From positions 1-10,841 of the forward strand of contig JBKHCS010000104.1 in assembly GCA_046541715.1 (NCBI GenBank): a stretch of 10,841 nt of DNA, written 5' to 3'. Origin of the DNA: CAYPUT01 sp046541715 (lineage in GTDB: Bacteria; Spirochaetota; Spirochaetia; DSM-27196; PWMO01). The notes below the pieces were generated by a model that did no database searches, was not told the origin of the DNA, and saw nothing but the letters and a program-made list of their open reading frames with translations. Of the stretch, positions 1 to 6,308 are shown one piece after another (positions within the stretch are counted from its first letter, which is position 1; every line of letters starts with the position of its first letter). A program made the position numbers and the translations under genes.

Positions 1-135
1 GCCGGGGCCGGCACCGGTCCCCGCATCCGCCGGCGGCTCCTCCGTCGGGTCGCGGGAGCTCAGATCGGTTCCGCAGAGGGGACAGTGGTCGGCATCCGAG
101 GCGATTTCTATCCGACAGACGGGGCAGATCTTCAT
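1..135 (-). CDS. Zinc-ribbon protein, N-terminal fragment (3' end outside window)
   Basis: Only the first 45 codons are present; the frame is still open at base 1. The N-terminus carries two cysteine pairs, CPVC (C4, C7) and CPLC (C18, C21), spaced as in a small zinc ribbon. An acidic, Gly/Pro/Ala-rich linker follows from about residue 26, of the kind that often joins a zinc ribbon to a membrane domain. The ATG at 135-133 has a good Shine-Dalgarno sequence (GAGGAG, spacing 6). The upstream acyltransferase stop codon is only 3 bases away, so the two are clearly co-translated. From memory, zinc-ribbon membrane proteins of the DUF6320 type sit beside this kind of acyltransferase, and I infer that identity. 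The body of the protein is not visible, so other zinc-ribbon families are possible. The short ribbon itself is clear. Confidence 0.75.
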   Translation of the reverse strand, partial: MKICPVCRIEIASDADHCPLCGTDLSSRDPTEEPPADAGTGAGPG

Positions 136-138
136 AGG

Positions 139-1401
139 TTACTCCTCTGTTATCACCGGGGTGAGCCCCTGGTCCCGAAGGTGGTAGAAGAAGGTTCGCT
201 CGAAATCTCGGGATTCGAGAACGTTACCTACGGAGAGGTAGAGCTTCCCTCCAAACGAGAGAACCGAGCAATTGGTCTTCATCTCCGGGCTCGGCCCGAG
301 AAAGAAGCGAAAGGAGTCGACATGCTCCTCGACGGACGGCGGAAGCCGGATGGGCCCGAGATTCGAAACGACGCCGGAGTAGAGGCTCGGGCCGAGACGC
401 TTGTGCATCACCGATAACAGCAGATCCTTGGCGAACAGCGGCATGATCCTGACGATGGGGTTGAGCTCTCCCCGGACGTTCCGGCCGATCTGCCGCAGAA
501 GCTCCTTCCGGTCCAGCTGGGATCGCATGGTGTGATGTATCCGCGGCAAGAGCTCCTCAAAGGAGAAGTCGCCGAGGCGAGTGTCAACCGACGGAGATAC
601 GAAGAGCGAGAAGTTTCGCATGGTATCGGTCCCTTGGATAGGACGCATGTTTACCGGAACCTCGATGCGGACGGCGGAAGCCCGGCGGCCCGAGACGCCC
701 TCCCGGAGCTTCAAGAGCGTCCAAATGTAGGAGGCAACGATGTACTCCGTCATACTCACCCCGGCGCTCTTCGCTTTGGAGCGGAGCGCATCGACCTCGA
801 GGATTCCGGTTACGATCCGGTAGTATCCCGGGGTCGGTCGCTTGCCCGGGAGGTGGAAGGCCGTGTCGAGGCCGGCGGGCGCCGGGGAGCTGCGAACAAA
901 ACTCGCCTTGTGTGCGTCGACCGCCTCCTCCGGACCCGGCGGGGAATCCGGGTCGAGAAAACCGTCCGGACTCTCGACGCTCTCTCCCCGGCGCCGGAGG
1001 TACACGGTGAGAAGACTCAACAAAAACCGAAGCCCCCCTGCCCCGTCGGTCAGAACGTGAGAGAAGTCGACGGCAAGGCGATTCCCTCGGATCTTGACCG
1101 AAAGGAGGTGCTGATCCTCCCGGACCCTTATCGGGGTGATGTGCTCTTCGTCGAGAAGCCGGATCGGTGGAACGGCGTCGTGCCGTTGAAGGTAGTACCA
1201 GAAGAGCCCCCGCTTCAGTGACACCTGAAAATAGGGACAGCGCTTCATCATTGCGGCGAGGGCTTCTTCGAGGGCCTCGTATCGGATCGGTCGCAGGAAG
1301 TCACAGCGAAGCCGGAAGACCTGAGGCGCCTCTTCGGTGTTCGATGAAGGGTAGATCTTGGCGGCGTTATCGAGGGTAAGCCAGTCCGAGGGCTCGGTCA
1401 C
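139..1401 (-). CDS. Condensation-superfamily acyltransferase, alcohol acetyltransferase-like
   Basis: This 420-residue protein has the layout of the chloramphenicol acetyltransferase/condensation-domain superfamily. The N-terminal half ends in the acyl-transfer motif HVLTDG (catalytic H115, D119, G120). VPVNMRP lies near residue 249 and SNLGPI near 346, both typical positions in the second half of the fold. The opening LDNAAKIYP and a GLFWYY stretch near 65 match a bacterial group usually labelled alcohol acetyltransferase. No signal peptide or clear membrane segment is seen, so it is probably cytoplasmic or peripheral. The likely reaction is transfer of an acyl group from acyl-CoA or a carrier to a hydroxyl; the acceptor is unknown, and the neighbouring glycosyltransferases make a lipid or glycan plausible. 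The start is a GTG: an in-frame TAG lies only 12 bases upstream and no other start codon falls between. No good Shine-Dalgarno sequence precedes it, suggesting coupling to the previous gene. Confidence 0.8.
   Translation of the reverse strand: MTEPSDWLTLDNAAKIYPSSNTEEAPQVFRLRCDFLRPIRYEALEEALAAMMKRCPYFQVSLKRGLFWYYLQRHDAVPPIRLLDEEHITPIRVREDQHLLSVKIRGNRLAVDFSHVLTDGAGGLRFLLSLLTVYLRRRGESVESPDGFLDPDSPPGPEEAVDAHKASFVRSSPAPAGLDTAFHLPGKRPTPGYYRIVTGILEVDALRSKAKSAGVSMTEYIVASYIWTLLKLREGVSGRRASAVRIEVPVNMRPIQGTDTMRNFSLFVSPSVDTRLGDFSFEELLPRIHHTMRSQLDRKELLRQIGRNVRGELNPIVRIMPLFAKDLLLSVMHKRLGPSLYSGVVSNLGPIRLPPSVEEHVDSFRFFLGPSPEMKTNCSVLSFGGKLYLSVGNVLESRDFERTFFYHLRDQGLTPVITEE
142..147 (-). promoter_or_regulatory. 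Ribosome binding site of the zinc-ribbon gene
   Basis: GAGGAG, 6 bases before the ATG at 135. It is formed by the last two Glu codons of the upstream acyltransferase, directly before its TAA. It fixes the start of the small edge gene and ties its translation to the end of the previous gene. Confidence 0.75.
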
Positions 1402-1410
1402 TCGTCGAAG

Positions 1411-2097
1411 CTACCACGGTGACCGCGCCAAAGCAACAATCGCGTCCCAGGGGTCCTGCCGGAGGACGAAGTAGTAGAAGAAGGTGGCAACCCACCCGTG
1501 AAAGAGCCCGATAATCCAGAGATTCCGCCACCGAAGGTAGGTGGATGTGGCCACGGCACCGAGAAGAAAGCCGAGAGCGACGAGAGCCGGGCTCGGAAGG
1601 TGGGCCAGAGCGAAAAGAATGCCCGTGGCGAGGACGGCGATAGGACCCCGCCGGGAGGGCTTCTTAAGTATCAATCCGATGTTCCCGGCGATCATGGCGA
1701 CGACGATAAACTGCTGCACGACCCCCCAAAAGGGATAGAGCAGAAGCGTGGTAACGAAGTGACCCCGGTCGACTCCAAAAGGTTGTGGCCCGTTGCCCCC
1801 GAGCCCTACCCGGCCCCATAGGTAACAGGCGATGAGCAACGCGGCAAAATAGGGGACCAGAATTCGAGCCTGCTTTGGATTCCGGCGCCAGGTAAACCCC
1901 CAGCGCTGCAGAACTCCCTCCTCCGACCGCGTCCGGACCAGGACAAAGCCGATCCAGAACGCAATTGCGCAGACGATGAAGAAGAGATCAAACTCCAGCC
2001 ACTCGGCTACGATAAAGCGCGCCAACCCCGTGCCGATAACGGCTACGACCTCGACGGCACGGAAGAACCGATGGGGAGCGTAATCGTCTCCGGACAT
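1411..2097 (-). CDS. CPBP-family membrane protein with degenerate protease motifs
   Basis: This is a 228-residue hydrophobic protein with roughly six to seven membrane segments (about 17-33, 35-54, 79-97, 114-136, 152-169, 170-186, 193-211). The C-terminal half resembles the CPBP/Abi (CAAX protease and bacteriocin-processing) family: FALAH (F162 to H166) matches motif FxxxH, and H200 in FHGW matches the third histidine. The first motif, normally EExxxR, reads QQFIVV (Q128, Q129), so both glutamates and the arginine are missing, and the Asx after H200 is A204. It may therefore not be a protease; a scaffold or lipid-binding role is possible. The ATG at 2097 lies 10 bases after the preceding glycosyltransferase stop, with only a weak GAAGTG as ribosome site. 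The earlier in-frame ATGs lie inside the preceding gene and would add a non-hydrophobic, shadow-like sequence, so I reject them. Confidence 0.78.
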   Translation of the reverse strand: MSGDDYAPHRFFRAVEVVAVIGTGLARFIVAEWLEFDLFFIVCAIAFWIGFVLVRTRSEEGVLQRWGFTWRRNPKQARILVPYFAALLIACYLWGRVGLGGNGPQPFGVDRGHFVTTLLLYPFWGVVQQFIVVAMIAGNIGLILKKPSRRGPIAVLATGILFALAHLPSPALVALGFLLGAVATSTYLRWRNLWIIGLFHGWVATFFYYFVLRQDPWDAIVALARSPW

Positions 2098-2107
2098 GGC
2101 GTTCACT

Positions 2108-3244
2108 TCAGACCCATCGCCTTTCGACGCCCAAGAGCTCGGCATAGAGGTCCAACGTGTGCCGGGCGCTCTTGTCCCAGGAGAAGTAGCGCACCCGCTC
2201 GTATCCCCGGGAAATGAGCTCCTGCCGCAGAGCGGGATCGTCAATGACCCGGCGCATCTTGCCGCGCAAGTCTTCAACGTCCAGGGGATCGCGGATCACC
2301 AGGGCGGCATCGGCCACTACCTCCCTGACGGCAAAGGCGTCACTTGTGATTACCGGACAGCCGTAGGCCATTGCCTCCAGATTGGGCATGCCGAAGCCCT
2401 CGATCAGGCTGGGAAAGACGAAGGCGAAGGCCTGGGCATAGAGGGTGGCCACCTCCGCCTCGTCCAAGAAGCCGGCAAGGACCACTCTTTGGCCGAGGTT
2501 CCTCCGCTTCAGGAAGGCGAGGACCTCCTCGTTGTCCCACCCCGAACCTCCGATGAGCAGACGGTGCGGAAGCCCGGCGCCCACCTCCTCGACGAGCCGG
2601 GCGAAGGCCTCCAGCAGGGTCCAAGGGTTCTTGCGCTCGGAGTACTTGCTGATGTGGAAGAAAAAGGGCTCCTCGAGACCGAAGCGCTCCCTGATCTTTG
2701 ACCGGCGGGTCTCTTCCGGCGGTGCGGGGAAGAGCTCGCTCACGGCGTTGTGCGCCACCAGCGGCCGTTTGGAAAGGCGCATGCGCTCCAACAGGTAGTC
2801 CGCGGTGGTGTTGCTCGGGGAGATGATCCTGTCGATCCGCCGGGCCAAGAAGGGAACCACGATCCGATCGTGCCAGACATGGATCCGGGAGTAGAGATGG
2901 GGCAGCATGTCGGGCTCGGCGCTATGGATCATCCCTACCGTCCGCCCGGAGAACCCGAAGACAGGAGAATAGATCGTAACGGGGTTGTAATGAAGAAGCT
3001 CAAACCGCTCCCTTTCCAGGCACCAAGCGGCCTTGAGGGGATTCCGGGGTACGATGAGCTCCGGAAAGCTCTCGTAGAGGGAATGGGTTCCTTTCACGTA
3101 GTGGATAAGATGAATGTCAAAGATATCTTCCCACTCCGATCGGATGTCCCGCATGGCCCGGAGAGTGTGAATCAGGGAAAAGGCGCTGCCGCTGGTTCCC
3201 TGGTCCACGGGCCGGGAGATGATGCCGATCTTCTTCCGTGTCAT
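2108..3244 (-). CDS. Glycosyltransferase, GT4 family (GT-B fold)
   Basis: 378 residues, the usual length of a complete GT4 enzyme. The N-terminal acceptor domain begins with a beta strand and an SGSAFSL loop (18-24). The linker SPSNTTADYL (142-151) and HNAVSELF are typical of the hinge. The C-terminal nucleotide-sugar domain has SKYSERKNPWTLLEAF (199-214), whose basic residues usually contact the diphosphate, then GFLDEAEVATLYAQA and the EX7E signature from E282 to E290 within EGFGMPNLE, followed by GCPVITSD. It should transfer a sugar from a nucleotide donor with retention of configuration; donor and acceptor cannot be read from sequence. No membrane segment is present, so it is cytoplasmic, perhaps membrane-associated. 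The ATG at 3244 overlaps the previous gene's TGA (ATGA), with GGGAGGT upstream (spacing 9). The earlier in-frame region is out-of-frame sequence of that gene. Probably part of a surface glycan or glycolipid operon. Confidence 0.92.
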   Translation of the reverse strand: MTRKKIGIISRPVDQGTSGSAFSLIHTLRAMRDIRSEWEDIFDIHLIHYVKGTHSLYESFPELIVPRNPLKAAWCLERERFELLHYNPVTIYSPVFGFSGRTVGMIHSAEPDMLPHLYSRIHVWHDRIVVPFLARRIDRIISPSNTTADYLLERMRLSKRPLVAHNAVSELFPAPPEETRRSKIRERFGLEEPFFFHISKYSERKNPWTLLEAFARLVEEVGAGLPHRLLIGGSGWDNEEVLAFLKRRNLGQRVVLAGFLDEAEVATLYAQAFAFVFPSLIEGFGMPNLEAMAYGCPVITSDAFAVREVVADAALVIRDPLDVEDLRGKMRRVIDDPALRQELISRGYERVRYFSWDKSARHTLDLYAELLGVERRWV

Positions 3245-4422
3245 GATGTACGCACCTCCCGAAAGAGCTCTACCCACGGCTCCGCCCAGTCGAAATCGAA
3301 GACCTCCCGCCGGATGCCGCAGAGGCGCCGGACCTCCTGATAAGCGCCGGGGTCCCTCAGAAGGGTATCCAGACGCTCGGCAAGGGCACGGGCGTCTCGC
3401 CGGGGAAAGATCAGCGCCTCGTATTCGAGCATCGTGACGATCCCGGGAGTATCGCTTCCGATGACCGGCGTGCCGACGTAGAGGGCCTCCTGCACTGTGT
3501 TCGGAAAGCTGTCGAAGAGGGAGGGAACGATCAGGAGATCCGCCTGGGCCAGGAGCTCCAGGGGCTCCTCGACCCGACCGTGGAACGTCACCCTCTCGGA
3601 GAGTCCCCGTTCCTCGACGAAGCGCCGGCACCAGGGCTCCAGCGTGCCGAAGCCCACCACGTCGAAGGTCAGGCCCACATCGACAGGTGCGGCGGCGCCT
3701 GTTGCAAGCTCCGCCAGAGCCCACAAAAGGAAGCGCACGCCCTTGCGGTCGTTTAGGTGGCCGATGAAGATCCCCCGGCAGAGGCTGTCGCTGCGGTTGG
3801 CATGCGCCAAGCGCGTAGGCAACCAGGAGACACGAAAGCTGTTGGGGATCACCCTTCCCCGGTGGCCCTCGGCGGGATGCCGCCCGAGGATCGCATCACG
3901 ATCAGCCTCCGACTGGAAGACGATGGAATCGGAGCCGCTGCAGATGGCGGCCTCCAGGCGGCGGTACCAGCACTTTGCGAGCCACTTTTCCAGGCCCCGT
4001 GCGAAGGGCAGCCTGCGCCGCACGGGGCCTACGGTGCGCAGCTCATCCAGGAAGTTGTTTCGCAAGGCCATCACCAGGGGGACGCCGAAGTGGTCGGCCG
4101 CCGCCCGGGCGGCGAAGAAGTTGTTTTCCCCGAAGGCAAGCACCAGATCCGGCGCCTCGCCCAGGGCCTCCCGTACCCCGGGAAGGCCCCGGCGGACCCA
4201 CCGGCGGTAGCGCCACCACCGGGGAATCAGATAACCCGACAGATCGTCCGGAATAATACCGACACCCTTGCCGGGGAGGGAGGCTCCCAGACCGGGCCGG
4301 CAGATGTGGTAGACGGCGTGGCCCCTCTCTGCAAGCTGCCGGGTGAGCTCCACGTAGCGCTTCTGGCCGCCGGTCCGGACGTCCGATACCGGAAAGACAC
4401 CGAGAATTCGCAAATCATCCAT
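3241..4422 (-). CDS. Glycosyltransferase, GT4 family (GT-B fold)
   Basis: 393 residues and complete. The N-terminal domain has the glycine-rich loop DVRTGGQKRYVELTRQLAERGH (about 14-35), which is diagnostic of GT4 enzymes that bind an activated sugar. The C-terminal domain has GHLNDRKGVRFLLWAL (221-236), the residues around HGRVEEPLELLAQADLLIVPS, and the catalytic signature DSFPNTVQE (304-312). The signature is a DX7E variant of EX7E, with D304 in place of the first Glu, which occurs in other GT4 members. GTPVIGSDTPG follows. It is a cytoplasmic retaining sugar transferase with unknown donor. Its ATG overlaps the end of the preceding glycosyltransferase by 8 bases, and GAGGGAG precedes it with spacing 7; its stop overlaps the next gene's start as ATGA. 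Such tight packing argues that the three transferases act on one product in sequence. Confidence 0.92.
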   Translation of the reverse strand: MDDLRILGVFPVSDVRTGGQKRYVELTRQLAERGHAVYHICRPGLGASLPGKGVGIIPDDLSGYLIPRWWRYRRWVRRGLPGVREALGEAPDLVLAFGENNFFAARAAADHFGVPLVMALRNNFLDELRTVGPVRRRLPFARGLEKWLAKCWYRRLEAAICSGSDSIVFQSEADRDAILGRHPAEGHRGRVIPNSFRVSWLPTRLAHANRSDSLCRGIFIGHLNDRKGVRFLLWALAELATGAAAPVDVGLTFDVVGFGTLEPWCRRFVEERGLSERVTFHGRVEEPLELLAQADLLIVPSLFDSFPNTVQEALYVGTPVIGSDTPGIVTMLEYEALIFPRRDARALAERLDTLLRDPGAYQEVRRLCGIRREVFDFDWAEPWVELFREVRTS

Positions 4423-5566
4423 CGATCAGCTCCCTCAGTACTGCCGCGGCGCGCTCGGGAAGCTGGGCAAGGCGGCTCCGGTAGAGTTCGAAGGCGTTCT
4501 CCGCCATGCGCCGGCAGCGCTCCGGATTGGCCAGGTAGAACGCGATCCTCTCTTCGAGGTCGCTACCGTCCCAGGCGACGGGTACGTAGGTCTCCTGTGG
4601 GATGTAGACATCGGGCCAGGTGGCAAGATGGCCCATATCCGGCTTCACCATCACCGAGCCTGCACGAATCGCCTCGAAGTCGCGAAAGCAGAGCTCTCCC
4701 CAGCCAAAGGGGCTAAAGGTGATTGCCGAGCGCCGGAGATCTGCAGAGTAGCGGCGAATTGACACCCGGTCTTTTGCAACACTCCAGCCCCGCCGGTTCG
4801 CCGCGGCTTCGAGAATCCCCATCAGGTGCTTGCGATGGAAGGCGATGGTTGGGTGCCCGGGATTCCCGAGGCGGGCGTTTACGTCGATGACGCTTGCGCT
4901 TCGGGCCCACTCGAAAGTGGGGGGCGTCGGGTCGAGCATCTCTTTAAGGTGAACGATGGGTGCCGCGAGCCGGGGAGAGATCGCCCGCGAAAGGGCCACC
5001 CCTACTCGTTGACGGAAATGCCTCCGGGGAAAGTCTCCGACGCCGATATTCCACCCCACCCGGACCTTGGAGAGCGCCTCTTCCGGTGCCGGACTCGGCT
5101 CTATCTCCGGATCGTCGATAACGCCGAACTCGCGATGGTAGTAGTCGGTAAAGAGCTCCCGGCCGTAGAGGGCGCGCGTGTAGAGGCTCTTGTCTGAGAA
5201 GAGCGCCTTGTTGTAGAAGCGGTCGACGAAGGGGAGCACTTCCGGCCGCTGAATGGCTGCCCCGGCATTGCCGTTGAAAAAGAAGACTCTGCGGTAGCGC
5301 CGGCGCAAGCCATCCAGAAGGGCGAGATCGGTAACCGGCGGCTTGAGGAACATCCGTTCCATGATGAGGCAGTCGTTCTTGTCCTTGTGGAGGCACCAGT
5401 CTGGGTCGTCCGTGTAGGTCAGCTTAGGCGGGGGGCCTCCCCAGATACGGCTGTGAACTCCCCGGAGGTAGGGCGCCAGGGTATGAAAGAGCGACACCCG
5501 GTCGAAGAATGCAAGGATGGTAACCCCTGCCCGGGATCCGCTACCACGCTCTGCTTGAGTGCTCAC
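4415..5566 (-). CDS. Glycosyltransferase, exostosin/group-1-like (GT-B)
   Basis: 383 residues from a GTG start. The C-terminal part carries FSPFGWGELCFRDFEAI (284-300), followed by a VMVKPDMGHLATWPD stretch, a WDGSDLEE turn and a final helix with PERCRRMAENA. This pattern is known from group-1-like transferases (Glyco_trans_1_2) and bacterial exostosin-like proteins, in which the Glu-rich loop holds the nucleotide sugar. The N-terminal two thirds, including FFFNGNAG (95-102) and several Trp/Tyr-rich stretches, I do not recognise further. No signal peptide or membrane segment is seen. The GTG at 5566 is chosen because AAGGAG lies 4 bases upstream; a longer reading frame to 5878 would run through the previous gene and has no supporting ribosome site. 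It is first of three transferases and follows the glycerol module after 49 bases. Sugar and acceptor are unknown. Confidence 0.8.
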   Translation of the reverse strand: MSTQAERGSGSRAGVTILAFFDRVSLFHTLAPYLRGVHSRIWGGPPPKLTYTDDPDWCLHKDKNDCLIMERMFLKPPVTDLALLDGLRRRYRRVFFFNGNAGAAIQRPEVLPFVDRFYNKALFSDKSLYTRALYGRELFTDYYHREFGVIDDPEIEPSPAPEEALSKVRVGWNIGVGDFPRRHFRQRVGVALSRAISPRLAAPIVHLKEMLDPTPPTFEWARSASVIDVNARLGNPGHPTIAFHRKHLMGILEAAANRRGWSVAKDRVSIRRYSADLRRSAITFSPFGWGELCFRDFEAIRAGSVMVKPDMGHLATWPDVYIPQETYVPVAWDGSDLEERIAFYLANPERCRRMAENAFELYRSRLAQLPERAAAVLRELIDG

Positions 5567-5615
5567 GTTACTCCTTTTGGAGTACCCTATCACACTACGA
5601 CGAAATCGAAACGCC
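5567..5615 (-). other. Short spacer between the glycerol module and the glycosyltransferases
   Basis: This 49-base gap is the longest in the window. It contains the ribosome site and hairpin of the next gene, but I see no convincing terminator (no GC-rich stem with a T run) and no clear -35/-10 pair. A TG-GATAGG element near the centre has a poor -35 region. Whether the two modules share one transcript is not settled by sequence. Confidence 0.5.
5569..5584 (-). promoter_or_regulatory. Small hairpin enclosing the Shine-Dalgarno sequence of the first glycosyltransferase
   Basis: On the minus strand the sequence TACTCC-AAAA-GGAGTA is a perfect 6-bp inverted repeat with a 4-base loop. The 3' arm contains most of AAGGAG (5571-5576), which lies 4 bases before the GTG start. 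Folding in the mRNA would hide the ribosome site. A stem this short can arise by chance, and no poly-U follows, so it is not a terminator. Confidence 0.45.
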
Positions 5616-6308
5616 TCAGCCACCCCTTTCTTTTCCCCGGCGACCTTCGATTCGCTTGAGCAGCTGGGCGATGTGTTTCGCCGGATAGACCCCGAGGGGA
5701 CAGACCGCGCTACACCGAAGCGCCCGGTCGCAACCCGGGGCTCCTGCGGGGCCGGACGTCGCTTCGAGAATCTCCGCTTCCCGATCGGGGCGCTTCTCCA
5801 ACTCCCGGTTCCAGGCGGCGAGTGCGGCGGGGCCCATAAAGCGCTCCTGGACCGGGCAGGCGGAAACACAGAGTCCACACTCTATGCAGTTCTCGAACCG
5901 GACGAAACCGGCTATCTCCTCCGGTACCACCGCCTCGGGATTCGCTTCGCTCGGCCGGAGGTAGCTCGCCTCCCGGGGGAAGTCCCGGTAGAGCGGTGCC
6001 GGGTCGATGGCCAGGTCGCCGACGACAGGAAAGGGCGAAAGGGGATGGAGCTCGATAGGTCCTTCAAGCTCGTTCAGACGCGTAAGGCAGGCGAGAACCC
6101 GCTTGCCGTTTGCGATAACGCTACAGGTACCGCAGGACCCGTGGTGGCAGCTGTGCCGGTAGAGGAGCCCCGGCTCCGATTCGTTTCGAATCTCTTCGAG
6201 GGCGTCGAGGATGCTCGTATATCGCCCGCTCCTCACCGTGTACTCGGCGAGTCCTTTGGTTCTCCGAATGCGGATTATCTTGATCCCGGTCTCGGGGGTG
6301 CGTTTCAT
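5616..6308 (-). CDS. SdhB/FrdB-family iron-sulfur protein, probable electron-transfer subunit for GlpA
   Basis: 230 residues with the complete cysteine pattern of succinate dehydrogenase/fumarate reductase iron-sulfur subunits. C54, C59, C62 and C74 (CHHGSCGTC, then VLAC) fit a plant-type [2Fe-2S] cluster. C141, C144, C147 plus C203 fit a [4Fe-4S]. C151, C193 and C199 fit a [3Fe-4S]; the site that would make this a [4Fe-4S] is A196, not Cys. It is close to normal SdhB length (about 235-245). No SdhA flavoprotein or membrane anchor (SdhC/D) is nearby. It follows glpA directly, its ATG overlapping the glpA stop as ATGA with GGAG 6 bases upstream, so I infer it carries electrons from glycerol-3-phosphate oxidation, in place of GlpC. 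The frame is open upstream to 6578 but that part only runs antiparallel to glpA sense and lacks domain character. Confidence 0.85.
   Translation of the reverse strand: MKRTPETGIKIIRIRRTKGLAEYTVRSGRYTSILDALEEIRNESEPGLLYRHSCHHGSCGTCSVIANGKRVLACLTRLNELEGPIELHPLSPFPVVGDLAIDPAPLYRDFPREASYLRPSEANPEAVVPEEIAGFVRFENCIECGLCVSACPVQERFMGPAALAAWNRELEKRPDREAEILEATSGPAGAPGCDRALRCSAVCPLGVYPAKHIAQLLKRIEGRRGKERGG

Noticed and set aside
532..1221. A 229-codon open frame on the plus strand
   Set aside because: It is antisense to the acyltransferase with the intact HxxxDG motif; composition is that of a shadow frame.
3245..3724. Longer 5' start for the second GT4 gene
   Set aside because: The extra sequence is Arg/Gly/Pro-rich out-of-frame sequence of the preceding transferase; the ATG at 3244 has a good ribosome site and an ATGA overlap.
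3757..4716. A 319-codon open frame on the plus strand
   Set aside because: It is antisense to two clear glycosyltransferases and encodes no recognisable motif.
5567..5615. A possible promoter or terminator between the glycerol and glycan modules
   Set aside because: The best -10-like hexamer (GATAGG with a TG extension) matches only half the consensus and no -35 fits; there is no GC stem followed by a T run.
5567..5878. Longer 5' start for the exostosin-like transferase
   Set aside because: The extension overlaps the SdhB-like gene, has no family character, and the GTG at 5566 has AAGGAG in place.
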